A DNA stretch of 64,000 bases from an uncultured beta proteobacterium (GCA_903938815.1 CAJAES010000069.1:51184-115183), one strand, 5' to 3'; counted from the first letter of the stretch, positions 48,473-60,232 are shown. The notes: generated by a model from the letters alone, not told the origin. A program made the numbers and translations.

Positions 48473-49198
48473 ATGACCTTTGAAAGAACCGCGGGCCGCG
48501 CAGCCGATGCGCTGCGCCCGTTGCAGATCATTCGCCGCTACACCATCCATGCCGAGGGCTCGGTGCTCATCGCCTTCGGCGACACCCGCGTGCTGTGCAC
48601 GGCCTCGGTGGAAGAGAAGGTGCCGCCGCACAAGCGCGGCAGCGGCGAGGGCTGGGTCACGGCCGAGTACGGCATGCTGCCGCGCAGCACCCACACGCGC
48701 AGCGACCGCGAGGCCGCCCGCGGCAAGCAGAGCGGCCGCACACAGGAGATCCAGCGCCTGATCGGCCGCTCGCTGCGCAGCGTGTTCGACCTCTCCGCGC
48801 TGGGCGAGCGCACCATCCATCTCGATTGCGACGTGCTGCAGGCCGACGGCGGCACGCGCACGGCGGCCATCACCGGCGCCTACGTGGCGGCTGCCGACGC
48901 CGTGCGCTGGCTGCTCGATCAGGGCCGCATCGAGGCTTCGCCGATCCGCGATTCGGTGGCTGCCATCTCGGTGGGCATGGTGCAGGGCACGCCGCTGCTC
49001 GACCTGGAATACACCGAGGACTCCGGCTGCGACACCGACATGAACGTCGTCATGACCGGCAGCGGCGGCTTCGTCGAGGTGCAAGGCACGGCCGAAGGGC
49101 AGCCCTTCTCGCGCGCCGAGATGGATGCGCTGCTCGCGCTGGCCGGCAAGGGCATTTCCGAACTCGTGGCCGCGCAGAAGGCCGCGCTCGCGGCGTGA
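48473..49198 (+). CDS. rph: Ribonuclease PH
   Basis: A phosphorolytic 3'-5' exoribonuclease that trims tRNA 3' ends. The 241 residues include [16 protein letters not shown] [35 protein letters not shown] and [20 protein letters not shown]. The ATG is at 48473 after GGAACTCC. The stop overlaps the rdgB start (TGATG). Confidence 0.96.
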   Translation: MTFERTAGRAADALRPLQIIRRYTIHAEGSVLIAFGDTRVLCTASVEEKVPPHKRGSGEGWVTAEYGMLPRSTHTRSDREAARGKQSGRTQEIQRLIGRSLRSVFDLSALGERTIHLDCDVLQADGGTRTAAITGAYVAAADAVRWLLDQGRIEASPIRDSVAAISVGMVQGTPLLDLEYTEDSGCDTDMNVVMTGSGGFVEVQGTAEGQPFSRAEMDALLALAGKGISELVAAQKAALAA

Positions 49199-49827
49199 TG
49201 CGGCTGATCCTGGCGTCCAACAACGCCAAGAAGCTCTCGGAGCTGCGTGCGCTGTTCGACGGCCTGCCGCTGGATCTGCAGCCGCAAGGGGCCTTTGGCA
49301 TTCCCGAGGCCGAAGAGCCGCATCTCACGTTCGTCGAGAACGCGCTCGCCAAGGCCCGCCATGCCGCGCGGGCCGTGGGCGGCGCCGCGATCGCCGACGA
49401 CTCCGGCCTGTGCGTGGCTGCGCTGGGCGGCGCGCCGGGCGTGATTTCCGCGCACGCCGGCGGCCTGGTGCCGGCCTTGCCGGACCGCGAACTCACCCGT
49501 CAGGCGCAGGACGCCATCAACAACGCCTGGCTGCTCGAGCGCCTGCGCGGCGTGGGCGACCGCAGCGCGCGGTTCGTCAGCACCCTGGTGGCGGTGCGTT
49601 CCGCCGAGGACCCCGAGCCGCTCATCGCCCTGGGCCGCTGGGAAGGCCGCATCCTGGAATCCCCGCAGGGCGCGAACGGTTTCGGCTACGACCCGCTGAT
49701 GTTCATCCCGGCGCTGGGCTGCACCGTGGCCGAGCTGGCGGCCGAGGTCAAGAACGCGCACAGCCACCGCGCGATCGCCGCCGCACAGATGCGTGCCCTG
49801 ATGCGCGACGCGTGGGCGCTGAAGTGA
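49198..49827 (+). CDS. rdgB: XTP/dITP pyrophosphatase (RdgB/HAM1)
   Basis: Removes non-canonical purine triphosphates. The 209 residues show the N-terminal LILASNNAKKLSEL, TFVENALAKARHAA, IADDSGLCVAALGGAPGV and GFGYDPLMF. It overlaps rph by 1 bp and hemW by 4 bp. Confidence 0.95.
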   Translation: MRLILASNNAKKLSELRALFDGLPLDLQPQGAFGIPEAEEPHLTFVENALAKARHAARAVGGAAIADDSGLCVAALGGAPGVISAHAGGLVPALPDRELTRQAQDAINNAWLLERLRGVGDRSARFVSTLVAVRSAEDPEPLIALGRWEGRILESPQGANGFGYDPLMFIPALGCTVAELAAEVKNAHSHRAIAAAQMRALMRDAWALK

Positions 49828-51038
49828 TCCCGATCCACCCGGCCGCGGCGGTCCACGTCGACCGCTACCTGCGCCCCGGCACGCTGCAGCTGGGCGCGCT
49901 GCCGCCACTCGCGCTGTATGTGCACCTGCCGTGGTGCCTGAAGAAGTGCCCCTACTGCGACTTCAACTCGCACGAGGCACAGGGCGGCCCGCCGGAGGCG
50001 CGCTACCTCGACGCGCTGCGGGCCGATCTGGAATCGGCGCTGCCGCTGGTCTGGGGCCGGCGCATCCACAGCGTGTTCATCGGCGGCGGGACGCCCAGCC
50101 TGTTCTCGCCGGAGTCCATCGACCGCCTGCTGGCCGACATCCGCGCCCGGCTGGTGCTGGAGCCCGGCTGCGAGATCACGCTCGAGGCCAACCCCGGTAC
50201 CTTCGAGCGCGAGCGCTTCCGGGCCTTCCGCGCAGCGGGCGTCACACGGCTGTCGATCGGCGTGCAGAGCTTCGACGACGCCGCGCTGAAGCGCATCGGC
50301 CGCGTGCACGACGGCGCGCAGGCGCGGGCGGCGGTGGAAGAGGCTGCCGATGCCTTCGACACCTTCAACCTCGACCTCATGTACGCCCTGCCCGGCCAGG
50401 ACCTGGCCGCGCTCGACCGCGACCTCGACACCGCGCTCGGCTTCAAGCCGCCGCATCTGTCCGTCTACCACCTGACGCTGGAGCCGAACACGATGTTCGC
50501 GGCGCGGCCGCCGGAACTGCCCGACGACGACACCGCCAGCGACATGCTCGACCGCATCATCGAGCGCACGGGCGAGTCCGGCCTGCAGCGCTACGAGGTC
50601 TCGGCCTTCGCGCGCCACGGCCACCGCTGCGCCCACAACCTCAACTACTGGGCCTTCGGCGACTACCTCGGCATCGGCGCCGGCGCGCACGGCAAGCTGA
50701 GCTTCCCGCACCGCGTGCTGCGGCAGGTGCGCTGGCGCGAGCCCGCGCGCTACATGGAAGAAGCCCTGGCGGGCCGCGCGATGTCCAACGAGGAAGAGAT
50801 CGCACGCAGCGCGCTCCCCTTCGAGTTCATGCTCAACTCGCTGCGCCTGCGCGAAGGTTTCGAGCTTCAGCTGTACCGCGAGCGCACGGGGCTGCCGGTG
50901 TCGAGCATCGAGCCCGCGCTGGCGGAAGCCGAACGCCGCGGCCTCATCGAACGCGATTTCGTGCGTGTCACGCCCACCGTTCGCGGCTTCGATTTCCTGA
51001 CGGACCTGCAGGCGCTGTTCCTGCCGAAAGCGGGTTGA
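49824..51038 (+). CDS. hemW: HemW-type radical SAM protein
   Basis: A 404-residue radical-SAM protein that handles haem (haem chaperone), formerly annotated as an oxygen-independent coproporphyrinogen oxidase. The cluster motif is PWCLKKCPYCDFN with Cys38, Cys42 and Cys45; the fourth Cys typical of true HemN is absent. Other features: FIGGGTPSLFSPESIDRLL and LSIGVQSFDDAALKRIGR. The GTG start at 49824 overlaps the rdgB stop. Last gene of the operon. Confidence 0.94.
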   Translation: MIPIHPAAAVHVDRYLRPGTLQLGALPPLALYVHLPWCLKKCPYCDFNSHEAQGGPPEARYLDALRADLESALPLVWGRRIHSVFIGGGTPSLFSPESIDRLLADIRARLVLEPGCEITLEANPGTFERERFRAFRAAGVTRLSIGVQSFDDAALKRIGRVHDGAQARAAVEEAADAFDTFNLDLMYALPGQDLAALDRDLDTALGFKPPHLSVYHLTLEPNTMFAARPPELPDDDTASDMLDRIIERTGESGLQRYEVSAFARHGHRCAHNLNYWAFGDYLGIGAGAHGKLSFPHRVLRQVRWREPARYMEEALAGRAMSNEEEIARSALPFEFMLNSLRLREGFELQLYRERTGLPVSSIEPALAEAERRGLIERDFVRVTPTVRGFDFLTDLQALFLPKAG

Positions 51039-51150
51039 GCTCACGGGTCGGCGCAAGCGTGCGCCTTGCCGGGCGCCGTCGTGCGCCGTCTTGTGCAGAT
51101 CGTCCTTACCGCCGCATGGCGGGTGTTCCGCCGGTGCGGCGGGCGTTGCC

Positions 51151-52245
51151 CTAGACCCGGCTGGTGTGCATGCCGGCCGTGCTGCGCAGGCGGTCGATCA
51201 GGGCCTGGGCGATGCGCGACAGCGGCATCACCTCGTGGGCGGCACCGTGCGCGATGGCTTCGCGCGGCATGCCGAAGACGACGCAGCTGGCCTCGTCCTG
51301 GCACACGTTCCAGGAGCCGGCGTCGCGCATTTCCTTCATGGCCTTGGCGCCGTCGGCGCCCATGCCGGTGAGCATCACGCCCAGTGCGTTCTGCCCCACC
51401 ACCTGCGCGGCGGATCGGAACAGCACTTCCACCGAAGGCTTGTGGCGGTTCACGGGCTCGCCATCGCGCACCCGCGCCACGTAGTTCGCGCCAGAGCGTT
51501 CCACCGACAGGTGGAGCCCACCCGGTGCGATGTAGGCATGGCCAGGCAGCACACGCTCGCCGTCGGTCGCTTCCTTCACGCGGATGCGCGAGAGGCCGTC
51601 GAGCCGCGCTGCATAGCTGCGCGTGAACCCGGGCGGCATGTGCTGGGTGATCATCACCGCAGGTGCGTCGGCCGGCAGGTTGACGAGCACTTCGCGTGTG
51701 GCTTCGGTGCCGCCCGTGGAGGCGCCGATGAAGATGATCTTTTCGGTGGAGAGCCTGCCGAGCGAGCCGATGACCGGGCGCGCCTGGGCAAGGCCGGTGT
51801 CGCCGGCCGGGGCGGGCGGCGGCGTGGTGAGACGGCGCACATGGGCCTTGGCTGCAGTGCGGATCTTGTCGGTGATGTCCTCGCCGAGTTGGCGCAGGCC
51901 GTCGGCCACGCCGATCTTGGGCTTGGCGACGAAGTCGACTGCGCCCAGCTCCAGCGCGCGCAGCGTGACATCGGCGCCGCGTTCGGTGAGCGTGGACACC
52001 ATCACCACCGGCATCGGCCGCAGGCGCATCAGCCGCTGCAGGAAATCGATGCCGTCCATGCGCGGCATCTCGATGTCGAGCGTGATGACGTCGGGATCCA
52101 GGTTACGGATCATCTCGCGCGCCACCAGCGGGTCGCTCGCGGCGCCGACGCACTGCATGTCGGGCTGACGGTTGATGATCTCGGACAGCAGCCCTCGCAC
52201 GAGGGCCGAGTCGTCGACGACGATGACGCGGGTCTTGCCTGCCAT
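51151..52245 (-). CDS. cheB: Chemotaxis protein-glutamate methylesterase/deamidase
   Basis: A 364-residue CheB that demethylates and deamidates chemoreceptors. The receiver domain has DDSALVR and phospho-acceptor Asp57 in VITLDIEMP. The C-terminal esterase domain shows the triad Ser176 (IGASTGGTE), His202 (TQHMPPGFT) and Asp298 ([11 protein letters not shown]). It lies 8 bp after cheD. Confidence 0.96.
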   Translation of the reverse strand: MAGKTRVIVVDDSALVRGLLSEIINRQPDMQCVGAASDPLVAREMIRNLDPDVITLDIEMPRMDGIDFLQRLMRLRPMPVVMVSTLTERGADVTLRALELGAVDFVAKPKIGVADGLRQLGEDITDKIRTAAKAHVRRLTTPPPAPAGDTGLAQARPVIGSLGRLSTEKIIFIGASTGGTEATREVLVNLPADAPAVMITQHMPPGFTRSYAARLDGLSRIRVKEATDGERVLPGHAYIAPGGLHLSVERSGANYVARVRDGEPVNRHKPSVEVLFRSAAQVVGQNALGVMLTGMGADGAKAMKEMRDAGSWNVCQDEASCVVFGMPREAIAHGAAHEVMPLSRIAQALIDRLRSTAGMHTSRV

Positions 52246-52253
52246 GTTCCGCC

Positions 52254-52925
52254 TCAGAACAGATCGATCGAGCCGCCCGCCGCTGCGGCGGGAACGGCTC
52301 TCTGGGCCGCCACGCGCTCCTGCGCGAGCAGCGTGTCGGTGTTGGTGGAGGCCAGCCGCTTCACCATCGCCTTGCCGCTGTGCGGCAGAAAGCAGACCTT
52401 GCGCGGGTAGACGTCCATCACGTCCTTCGAGACCACGGCGATACGCTCGGTGGCCAGGTAGTCGAGCACGAACTTCGTGTTGCGCTCGCCCACGTTGATG
52501 CTGTTCATGCCGCTGATGACGGCCCCGCCGCCGAAGATCTTGGCTTCCATCGTCGAGCGCGTGGCGCCGCGCTTGATGAGCTCGTTGATCAGCAGTTCCA
52601 TCGCGTAGCTGCCGTAGCGGCCCGCGTCGGCGCCGCCGGCGGTGCCCTCCGGCAGCATGAAGTGGTTCATGCCGCCGATCTTCTGGTTGCGGTCCCAGAG
52701 GCAGGCGGCGATGCAGGAGCCGAGCGTCGTCATGATGAGGATGTCCTCGTCATCGACGAAGTACTCGCCTGGCAGAACCTTGACCGCTTCGTTCTTGAAG
52801 TGCGCGTCGTAGAAGAAGAACGAGGCCTCGCCGGTGCGGCGCGGAGCGGACTTCAATCGCTGAAGTCGCGGCGTGCTGCCCAGGGGAGGGCGGGGCACGG
52901 CGGCAGGTGTGGCCACGGAGATCAT
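52254..52925 (-). CDS. cheD: Chemoreceptor glutamine deamidase
   Basis: A 223-residue CheD, which deamidates receptor glutamines. [13 protein letters not shown] holds the nucleophile Cys71, and [11 protein letters not shown] holds His88, at the spacing known from Thermotoga CheD. The first 35 residues are a variable extension ([20 protein letters not shown]). It lies 52 bp after cheR. Confidence 0.94.
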   Translation of the reverse strand: MISVATPAAVPRPPLGSTPRLQRLKSAPRRTGEASFFFYDAHFKNEAVKVLPGEYFVDDEDILIMTTLGSCIAACLWDRNQKIGGMNHFMLPEGTAGGADAGRYGSYAMELLINELIKRGATRSTMEAKIFGGGAVISGMNSINVGERNTKFVLDYLATERIAVVSKDVMDVYPRKVCFLPHSGKAMVKRLASTNTDTLLAQERVAAQRAVPAAAAGGSIDLF

Positions 52926-52977
52926 GTCTGGATTTCGGCTGGGCGCCCGGTGACTTGAGCGCTCGTGCGCCCGGAAC

Positions 52978-53826
52978 TCACACCCGTTCGTAGATCGTCT
53001 TGCCGCGCAGGCGGAAGAGATCGCGGGATTCGGTGAAATTCTCCGAGTGGCCCACGTAGAGCAGCCCGCCCGGCTTCATGGCCGCGTGGGTGCGCTCCAG
53101 GACCTTGCGCTGGGTGGGGTTGTCGAAGTAGATCATCACGTTGCGGCAGAAGACGATGTCGAACGCATCGCCCAGCGCGCTCCAGCTCGGGCTCATCAGG
53201 TTGAAGGGCTTGAACTCCAGCAGGCGCGAAAGCTCGGGCTTGGCGCGGATGAAACCCGCGTTGTTGCCCGTTCCCCGCATGAAATGGCGCTTCAGGCGCT
53301 CCGGGTCGAGCCCGCGGCTCTCAGCCGCGTAGACGCCCTTGCGCGCGGTCTCGAGCACCTTGGTGTCGATGTCGCTGCACACGATGTGCGCGGCAGCGGA
53401 AGGCCCCAGCGCCTCGATGACCGTCATGGCCAGCGAATAGGGCTCTTCCCCGGTGGACGCGGCGTTGCACCAGATGCGCACCGGCTTGCCCTGGCGGGCG
53501 CGCAGGTCGGTCACCAGTGCATGGAAGTGGTGTTCTTCCCTGAAGAAGGCCGTCAGGTTCGTCGTCAGGCAGTTCACGAATTCCTGCCATTCCGAGTCGG
53601 CCTGCGCCCCGGTGGCGCGTTCGAGCCACTGGAGATACTCGCCGAAGCTCCGGTGCCCGGTCTCGCGCAGGCGGCGCGACAGGCGGCTGTACACCATGGC
53701 CTGCTTGCCGGCGTGCAGGCTGATGCCGGCTCGCTGGTAGATGAGCTGCCGCACGCGCTCGAAATCAGCGCCGGAAAAGCTGAACTCGGCGTCTTGGTTG
53801 ATGGGCGGTGCGGGTAGAGTGCTCAT
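52978..53826 (-). CDS. cheR: Chemoreceptor methyltransferase
   Basis: A 282-residue S-adenosylmethionine-dependent methyltransferase for receptor glutamates. Residues to about 90 form the helical N-terminal domain (FERVRQLIYQRAGISLHAGK); the catalytic domain has NLTAFFREEHHF, WCNAASTGEEPYSLAM, DIVFCRNVMIYFD and GLLYVGHSENF. The start MSTLPAPPINQ (53826) is preferred over longer in-frame starts, which would add 39 unrelated residues. First gene of cheR-cheD-cheB; the chemoreceptor at 20422-22212 carries a docking tail for it. Confidence 0.95.
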   Translation of the reverse strand: MSTLPAPPINQDAEFSFSGADFERVRQLIYQRAGISLHAGKQAMVYSRLSRRLRETGHRSFGEYLQWLERATGAQADSEWQEFVNCLTTNLTAFFREEHHFHALVTDLRARQGKPVRIWCNAASTGEEPYSLAMTVIEALGPSAAAHIVCSDIDTKVLETARKGVYAAESRGLDPERLKRHFMRGTGNNAGFIRAKPELSRLLEFKPFNLMSPSWSALGDAFDIVFCRNVMIYFDNPTQRKVLERTHAAMKPGGLLYVGHSENFTESRDLFRLRGKTIYERV

Positions 53827-53980
53827 GGAGGGTCCGGGCAGGATTCCGGCTCGGGTGCAGTGTCGCGCGGCGATCCGCCAGGGGAGTCCTGGAGATGACT
53901 GGTTGCTACCCATCATTTTTGGCCGGTGGGGGTGACAAGCCACTGCTAGACTGCTGTTACAAACTCACGAAACAACTCGT

Positions 53981-54691
53981 TTGGACCGCCTCCACCCTCC
54001 TTCGGACCTCCAACTGGACGTCGCCCTGCAGCTGTTGCGGCAGGCCGGCGTCGCGGAGCCCAAGGGCGTGCCCGGCACCAACGACTGGATGCAGGGTCTC
54101 GTCGATGCGCTGGTGGATCTCTCCAGCCGCGATGCCCTGACGGGTCTGGCCAACCGGCGCAGCTTCGAAGTCGCCCTGGCGCGCGAGATCGACCGTGTCG
54201 CGCGCAGCGGCGAGCCGGCGCTGCTGCTGGTGCTGGACATCGACCACTTCAAGCGCGTGAACGACACCTGGGGCCACGGTGCAGGGGACTCCGTCATCAA
54301 GGCCGTGGCGGGCGCCCTGCTCGAGTGCGTGCGGCCGATGGATCTGGTGGCGCGCACGGGTGGCGAGGAATTCGCGATCGTGCTGCCCAACTGCGGCCCG
54401 GCCTTCGGCGAGACCGTGGCCGAGCGCATGCGCCGTCGGGTCGAATCCATGCCCATCGTCGTCGGCCCGAAACAGCGCGTGGAGGTGACCGTCAGTGTGG
54501 GCGGGGCATTCGCTCCACAATGGGTGCGTTCCACCAACCACCTCTGGATCGAGCGCGCCGACCAGCAGCTTTACCTCGCCAAGGGCCAGGGCCGCAATCG
54601 CGTCTGCCTTGAGCCGTCGGCCGTTTCCATCGTCAGTTCCGAAGAGAAGCGAATGCTCTTCGAGACCTCGCAGTTCATGGACCTCGAATGA
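53981..54691 (+). CDS. Diguanylate cyclase (GGDEF domain)
   Basis: A 236-residue protein with a TTG start. A short N-terminal helix region (1-48) precedes the GGDEF domain: DALTGLANRR (51-60), DIDHFKRVNDTWGHGAGD (86-103) and GGEEF at 127-131. RPMD (118-121) is correctly spaced for the product-inhibition I-site (RxxD, 5 residues before GGEEF). No sensor domain or span is visible. It overlaps flhG by 4 bp and is divergent from cheR, suggesting a role in motility/adhesion switching. Confidence 0.92.
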   Translation: MDRLHPPSDLQLDVALQLLRQAGVAEPKGVPGTNDWMQGLVDALVDLSSRDALTGLANRRSFEVALAREIDRVARSGEPALLLVLDIDHFKRVNDTWGHGAGDSVIKAVAGALLECVRPMDLVARTGGEEFAIVLPNCGPAFGETVAERMRRRVESMPIVVGPKQRVEVTVSVGGAFAPQWVRSTNHLWIERADQQLYLAKGQGRNRVCLEPSAVSIVSSEEKRMLFETSQFMDLE

Positions 54692-55452
54692 GCAACGGCG
54701 CGCCGCACATCACCGCCATCACCAGCGGCAAGGGTGGGGTCGGCAAGACCTTCATCGCTGCCAACCTGGCCGCCGCCCTGGCACGCCAGGGCCAGCGCGT
54801 GCTGGTGCTGGACGCCGACCTCGGCCTGGCCAACCTCGACGTCGTCCTGAACCTGTTCCCGAAGATCACCCTGCACGACGTCTTCAGCGGCAAGGCCGCC
54901 CTGGACGACGCCATCCTGCCCGCCCCCGGCGGTTTTTCGGTGCTGCTGGCTGGGTCCGGGATGGTCGAGTATTCCCGCATGACCCCCGAGGTGCGCGAGC
55001 AGTTGCAGAAGGTCATCGACCAGGTCGCGCCGCGCTTCGACCACGTGCTGCTGGACACCGGCGCCGGCATCTCCGACGTGGTGCTCTACACCGTGTCGCT
55101 GGCCCGTGAGGTCCTGATCGTCGCCACGCCCGAGCCCACCTCGCTCACCGATGCCTATGCCACCGTGAAGGTGCTGGCCACCACTCAGGGCCGCCGTGTC
55201 GTGAAGCTGGTCGTGAACCAGGTGCGCCATGCCGGCGAAGGGCGCACAGTGCGCCAGCAGTTGCAGCAGGTGCTGGACCGCTACGTGAGCCCCGCGCTCG
55301 ACGTGCCGATTCGCCTGGACCTGATGGGCGAGATTCCGTTGGATTCCGCCGTGCGGGATTCCGTCCTCCGGCGGCAACTGATGCTGGAGCACCTGCCCGG
55401 CGCGCCCGCGGCCATTGCCATGGTGGCGCTGGCCACCAAGATAATCGGCTGA
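54688..55452 (+). CDS. flhG: FlhG/FleN-like MinD-family ATPase
   Basis: A 254-residue ParA/MinD-type ATPase. The deviant Walker A is SGKGGVGKT (13-21), followed by DADLGLANLDVVLNL, typical of the flagellar-number regulator FlhG/FleN. LLDTGAGISDVV is the switch/Walker B region. In other bacteria it works with the SRP-like GTPase FlhF, which is not in the window, so a related MinD-like function is possible. Coupled on both sides: ATGA with the cyclase and TGATG with the haemoglobin gene. Confidence 0.82.
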   Translation: MSNGAPHITAITSGKGGVGKTFIAANLAAALARQGQRVLVLDADLGLANLDVVLNLFPKITLHDVFSGKAALDDAILPAPGGFSVLLAGSGMVEYSRMTPEVREQLQKVIDQVAPRFDHVLLDTGAGISDVVLYTVSLAREVLIVATPEPTSLTDAYATVKVLATTQGRRVVKLVVNQVRHAGEGRTVRQQLQQVLDRYVSPALDVPIRLDLMGEIPLDSAVRDSVLRRQLMLEHLPGAPAAIAMVALATKIIG

Positions 55453-55829
55453 TGACACCGTACGAGATGCTGGGCGGCGAACAGGCCGTCCGCGGTCTGG
55501 TCGACCGCTTCTACGACCTGATGGACCTGGAGCCCGGCTACGCCGGAATCCGGCTGCTGCACCCGGCCGACACGAGTGGCTCGCGGGACAAGCTCTTCTG
55601 GTTCCTCAGCGGCTGGCTGGGTGGGCCCGACCTGTACCAGAGCCGCTTCGGACACCCGCGCCTGCGTGCGCGGCACCTGCCCTACGCCATCGGTATCGCC
55701 GAGCGCGACCAATGGCTGCAGTGCATGCAGCAGTCCATGACCGAGCAGGCCGTGGACCCCGGCATGGCGCAGCGCCTGGCGGAATCCTTCTTCGGCACGG
55801 CCGACTGGATGCGCAACAAGGGCGGCTGA
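55452..55829 (+). CDS. Group II truncated haemoglobin
   Basis: A 125-residue haem protein. Landmarks are Tyr21 (B10) in RFYDLMD, GHPRLRARHLPYAIG with the proximal His75 (F8), and Trp88 (G8) in ERDQWLQCM, which marks group II. Such proteins bind O2 or NO. It is in one operon with a diguanylate cyclase and FlhG, which suggests a link between oxygen/NO and motility; this is inference. Confidence 0.93.
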   Translation: MTPYEMLGGEQAVRGLVDRFYDLMDLEPGYAGIRLLHPADTSGSRDKLFWFLSGWLGGPDLYQSRFGHPRLRARHLPYAIGIAERDQWLQCMQQSMTEQAVDPGMAQRLAESFFGTADWMRNKGG

Positions 55830-55889
55830 AGACGCTGGGTGCGGCGGCGAGCCCCGCGCCGCCTGGCCGTCGTCCCGCGTCAGGCCCGG

Positions 55890-56528
55890 TCAACTGCGGG
55901 AGTTCAGCAGCACGATCAGCGCCCCGGCGCCGCCGTCCGGCCCGCTGGCCTGCGAGAACGCCACCACCTCGGCGCACTGCGCCAGCCACTTCTGCACCTT
56001 GGCCTTCAGCACGGGTTGCCGGCCCGGCGAGCCGTGCCCCTTGCCGTGAACCACCCGCAGGCAGCGGTGCGCCCGCTGGTGCGAGCTGCGCACGAAGGCG
56101 GCCAGCGCCGTGCGGGCTTCCTCCCGTGTCAGGCCGTGCAGGTCGAGCTCGGCCTGGATCGACCACTGCCCGCGACGCAGCCGCGTGACGACGTCCGCCG
56201 CGATGCCCGGCCGCCGGAAGCTCAGGCCGTCGTCGGTGAGCAGCAGCGATTCGATGTCGACCTCGTCGGACAGCGCTTCCTGTAGCGCGGCGCGCTCGTC
56301 GGCGATGCGCTGCAAGGGTTCGGCCGACGGCCGTTTGCGGGCGATCCGGGCCAGGCCGGGGTCGGGCACCGAGGTGACCGGGCCCACGGCGATCGCGAAG
56401 GCTTGGCGCTCGGCCTCGGCGGCGCGCTGGCGTTCGCGTTCCAGTGCGGCGGCGACGGCGGCCTCGGCTTCGCGGCGGCGCATGGCGTCGCGCAGCGCCG
56501 CCAGTTCCTGCAGGCTGGTGAGCTTCAC
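55890..56528 (-). CDS. Smr-domain protein
   Basis: A 212-residue protein. A helical, charged N-terminus (10-50) precedes a C-terminal Smr domain with [13 protein letters not shown] (DLHG at 129-132) and [12 protein letters not shown] (161-167). Smr domains are nucleases or nucleic-acid binders linked to MutS2 and, more recently, ribosome rescue. The start overlaps the radC stop by 4 bp. Confidence 0.93.
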   Translation of the reverse strand: MKLTSLQELAALRDAMRRREAEAAVAAALERERQRAAEAERQAFAIAVGPVTSVPDPGLARIARKRPSAEPLQRIADERAALQEALSDEVDIESLLLTDDGLSFRRPGIAADVVTRLRRGQWSIQAELDLHGLTREEARTALAAFVRSSHQRAHRCLRVVHGKGHGSPGRQPVLKAKVQKWLAQCAEVVAFSQASGPDGGAGALIVLLNSRS

Positions 56529-57199
56529 AGCAGCCCCCGTTCGGCCAGCGACACCACCTGCCCGCGCCCCACCACCAGGTGATCCAGCACGCGCACGTCC
56601 ACCATCGCCAGCGCGGTCTTCAGCGTGGCGGTGAGGTATTCGTCGGCCCGCGAAGGCTCGGCCACGCCCGAGGGGTGGTTGTGGGCCAGGATCACGGCGC
56701 CCGCGTTGTGGGCCAATGCGGCCTTGACGACTTCACGCGGGTAGACGCTGGTCTGCGTGAGGGTGCCGTGGAACATCTCCTGCAGCACGATGAGCCGGTG
56801 CTGCCCGTCGAGGAACAGCACGGCGAAGACTTCCTGCGTCCGCCCGCCCAGTTGCAGCGCCAGGTAGTCCTTGACCTTGCCCGGAGCGTCGAACACCGGC
56901 GCGATGCGGATCTGCTGCGCCAGCGCGCGGCGCGCCATCTCCATCACGGCGGCGATCTCGGCCCGCTTGGCGGGGCCCAGGCCCTTCACGCGCTTCAGGG
57001 CCTCGGGCCCGGTGTGCAGCAGGCCGTGAAAGCCGTCGAAATCGTCCAGGACCTGCTGCGACAGCGCAAACACGTCATGCCCCGCGATGCCGGTGCGCAG
57101 GAGCAGGGCCAGCAGTTCGGTGTCCGCCAAGGCGGCCGCACCGCGGGCGAGCAACTTCTCGCGCGGGCGCTGGTCGACGGGCAACTGCTTGAGACCCAT
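56525..57199 (-). CDS. radC: RadC-family JAMM-domain protein
   Basis: A 224-residue protein. Residues 1-95 carry a helix-hairpin-helix ([15 protein letters not shown]); the JAMM metalloprotease-like domain has HNHPSG (173-178) and Asp186 completing HxHx(n)SxxD. Historical 'DNA repair' naming is not supported in other bacteria; the function is unknown. Overlaps the smr gene, forming a two-gene operon. Confidence 0.93.
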   Translation of the reverse strand: MGLKQLPVDQRPREKLLARGAAALADTELLALLLRTGIAGHDVFALSQQVLDDFDGFHGLLHTGPEALKRVKGLGPAKRAEIAAVMEMARRALAQQIRIAPVFDAPGKVKDYLALQLGGRTQEVFAVLFLDGQHRLIVLQEMFHGTLTQTSVYPREVVKAALAHNAGAVILAHNHPSGVAEPSRADEYLTATLKTALAMVDVRVLDHLVVGRGQVVSLAERGLL

Positions 57200-57270
57200 G
57201 GTCTTGGCGGGGGCAGGGCAAGGGGTTTCGTAGAATGACGGTCCAGTCTAGCCGCGAGCGAGCAACCTTC

Positions 57271-57717
57271 GTGAACACCGTCCAGCCGGGGTCATTCCTG
57301 ACCCTGCACTATCGCTTGACCGGGCCCGATGGCGCCGACGTGATCTCCACATTCGAGGAGAAGCCCGCCACGCTGTCGCTCGGGGCGGGCCAGTTGGCCC
57401 CCGCCATCGAGGCTATGCTGATGGGTCTCCCCGAAGGCGCACACGAAACCTTCGAGCTGCCGGCGGGCGCCGCCTACGGCGACCGCAACCCGGAACTGCT
57501 GCAACGCGTGAAGCTCAGCCTGATGCACGACCTCGGTGACCCCGACGCCGAATACAACGTCGGCGACGTCGTCAGCTTTCCCACGCCCGACGGGCAGGGC
57601 GCCTACGCGGGCGTCGTGCGCGAGCTGGGCACCGACTGGCTGCTGTTCGACTTCAACCACCCTCTCGCCGGCCAGCCCGTGCGCTTCGAGGTGAAACTTC
57701 TCGGAGTCATGGAATGA
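57271..57717 (+). CDS. fkpB: FKBP-type peptidyl-prolyl isomerase (SlpA/FkpB)
   Basis: A 148-residue SlyD/FkpB-like isomerase. [20 protein letters not shown] opens the FKBP half, the IF insert is [15 protein letters not shown] to [12 protein letters not shown], and the C-terminal [20 protein letters not shown] is the hallmark. The GTG at 57271 is chosen because a TAGAAT -10-like box (57231-57236) covers the alternative ATG at 57235. Overlaps ispH by 4 bp, the same gene pair as in E. coli. Confidence 0.9.
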   Translation: MNTVQPGSFLTLHYRLTGPDGADVISTFEEKPATLSLGAGQLAPAIEAMLMGLPEGAHETFELPAGAAYGDRNPELLQRVKLSLMHDLGDPDAEYNVGDVVSFPTPDGQGAYAGVVRELGTDWLLFDFNHPLAGQPVRFEVKLLGVME

Positions 57718-58685
57718 GCCATCAGGACATCGAGGAAGTCGTCCTCGCCGAGCCGCGCGGTTTCTGCGCCGGCGTCGACCGCGCCATCGAGATCGTGGAG
57801 CGCGCCCTCACGCGCTTCGGCGCGCCCATCTACGTGCGCCACGAGATCGTCCACAACACCTATGTGGTGAACGACCTGCGCGCGAAGGGCGCCATCTTCA
57901 TCGAGGAGCTCTCCGACGTGCCGCCCGGCGCCACGCTGGTCTTCAGCGCGCACGGCGTGAGCCAGGCCGTGCGCCAGGAGGCCGCCCGGCGCGGGTTCCA
58001 GATCTTCGACGCCACCTGCCCGCTGGTGACCAAGGTGCACGTCGAAGTGGCCAAGCTCTCGAAGGAAGGCTTCGAGTTCATCATGATCGGCCACAAGGGG
58101 CACCCCGAAGTGGAAGGCACGATGGGCCAGCTGAGCGAAGGCATCTACCTGGTCGAGGACGTGTCCGACGTCGCCAAGGTCCAGCCGCGCGCCGACAAGC
58201 TGGCCGTGGTGACCCAGACCACGCTGAGCGTGGACGACGCCGCCGAGATCCTGGCTGAGGTGAAGCGCTGCTTCCCCCACGTGCGCGAGCCCAAGAAGCA
58301 GGACATCTGCTACGCCACCCAGAACCGCCAGGACGCCGTGAAGGTACTGGCCCCGGCGGTGGACATCGTGATCGTGGTGGGCAGCCCCACCAGCAGCAAC
58401 AGCAACCGCCTGCGCGAGCTGGCCGAGCGCCTGGGCACGCCCGCCTACATGGTGGATGCCGCCAGTGATCTCGACCCCGCGTGGTTCGAGGGCCGCCGCA
58501 AGGTGGGCCTGACGGCCGGCGCCTCCGCGCCCGACCTGCTGGTGCAGCAGGTCATCGTGCGCCTGCGCGAACTCGGCGCCACCGCCATCCGCAAGATGGA
58601 CGGCGTGCAGGAATCGGTGCACTTCCCGCTGCCGCGCGGCCTGGGCGACCGCAGCATGGCCGAGGCCGCCGCTTCCCGATCCTGA
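57714..58685 (+). CDS. ispH: 4-hydroxy-3-methylbut-2-enyl diphosphate reductase
   Basis: Last step of the MEP isoprenoid pathway, making IPP and DMAPP. The 323-residue protein has the three cluster Cys: Cys18 ([13 protein letters not shown]), Cys102 ([11 protein letters not shown]) and Cys199 ([11 protein letters not shown]). [11 protein letters not shown] and the E-V-x-x-T-H-equivalent segment are also present. Follows fkpB with ATGA overlap. Confidence 0.97.
   Translation: MSHQDIEEVVLAEPRGFCAGVDRAIEIVERALTRFGAPIYVRHEIVHNTYVVNDLRAKGAIFIEELSDVPPGATLVFSAHGVSQAVRQEAARRGFQIFDATCPLVTKVHVEVAKLSKEGFEFIMIGHKGHPEVEGTMGQLSEGIYLVEDVSDVAKVQPRADKLAVVTQTTLSVDDAAEILAEVKRCFPHVREPKKQDICYATQNRQDAVKVLAPAVDIVIVVGSPTSSNSNRLRELAERLGTPAYMVDAASDLDPAWFEGRRKVGLTAGASAPDLLVQQVIVRLRELGATAIRKMDGVQESVHFPLPRGLGDRSMAEAAASRS

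Positions 58686-60228
<1,543 letters not shown>

Positions 60229-60232
<4 letters not shown>

Noticed and set aside
57235..57270. Upstream ATG as the start of fkpB
   Set aside because: It sits inside a TAGAAT -10-like box; the 12 extra codons do not resemble the family, while the GTG at 57271 gives the usual N-terminus.
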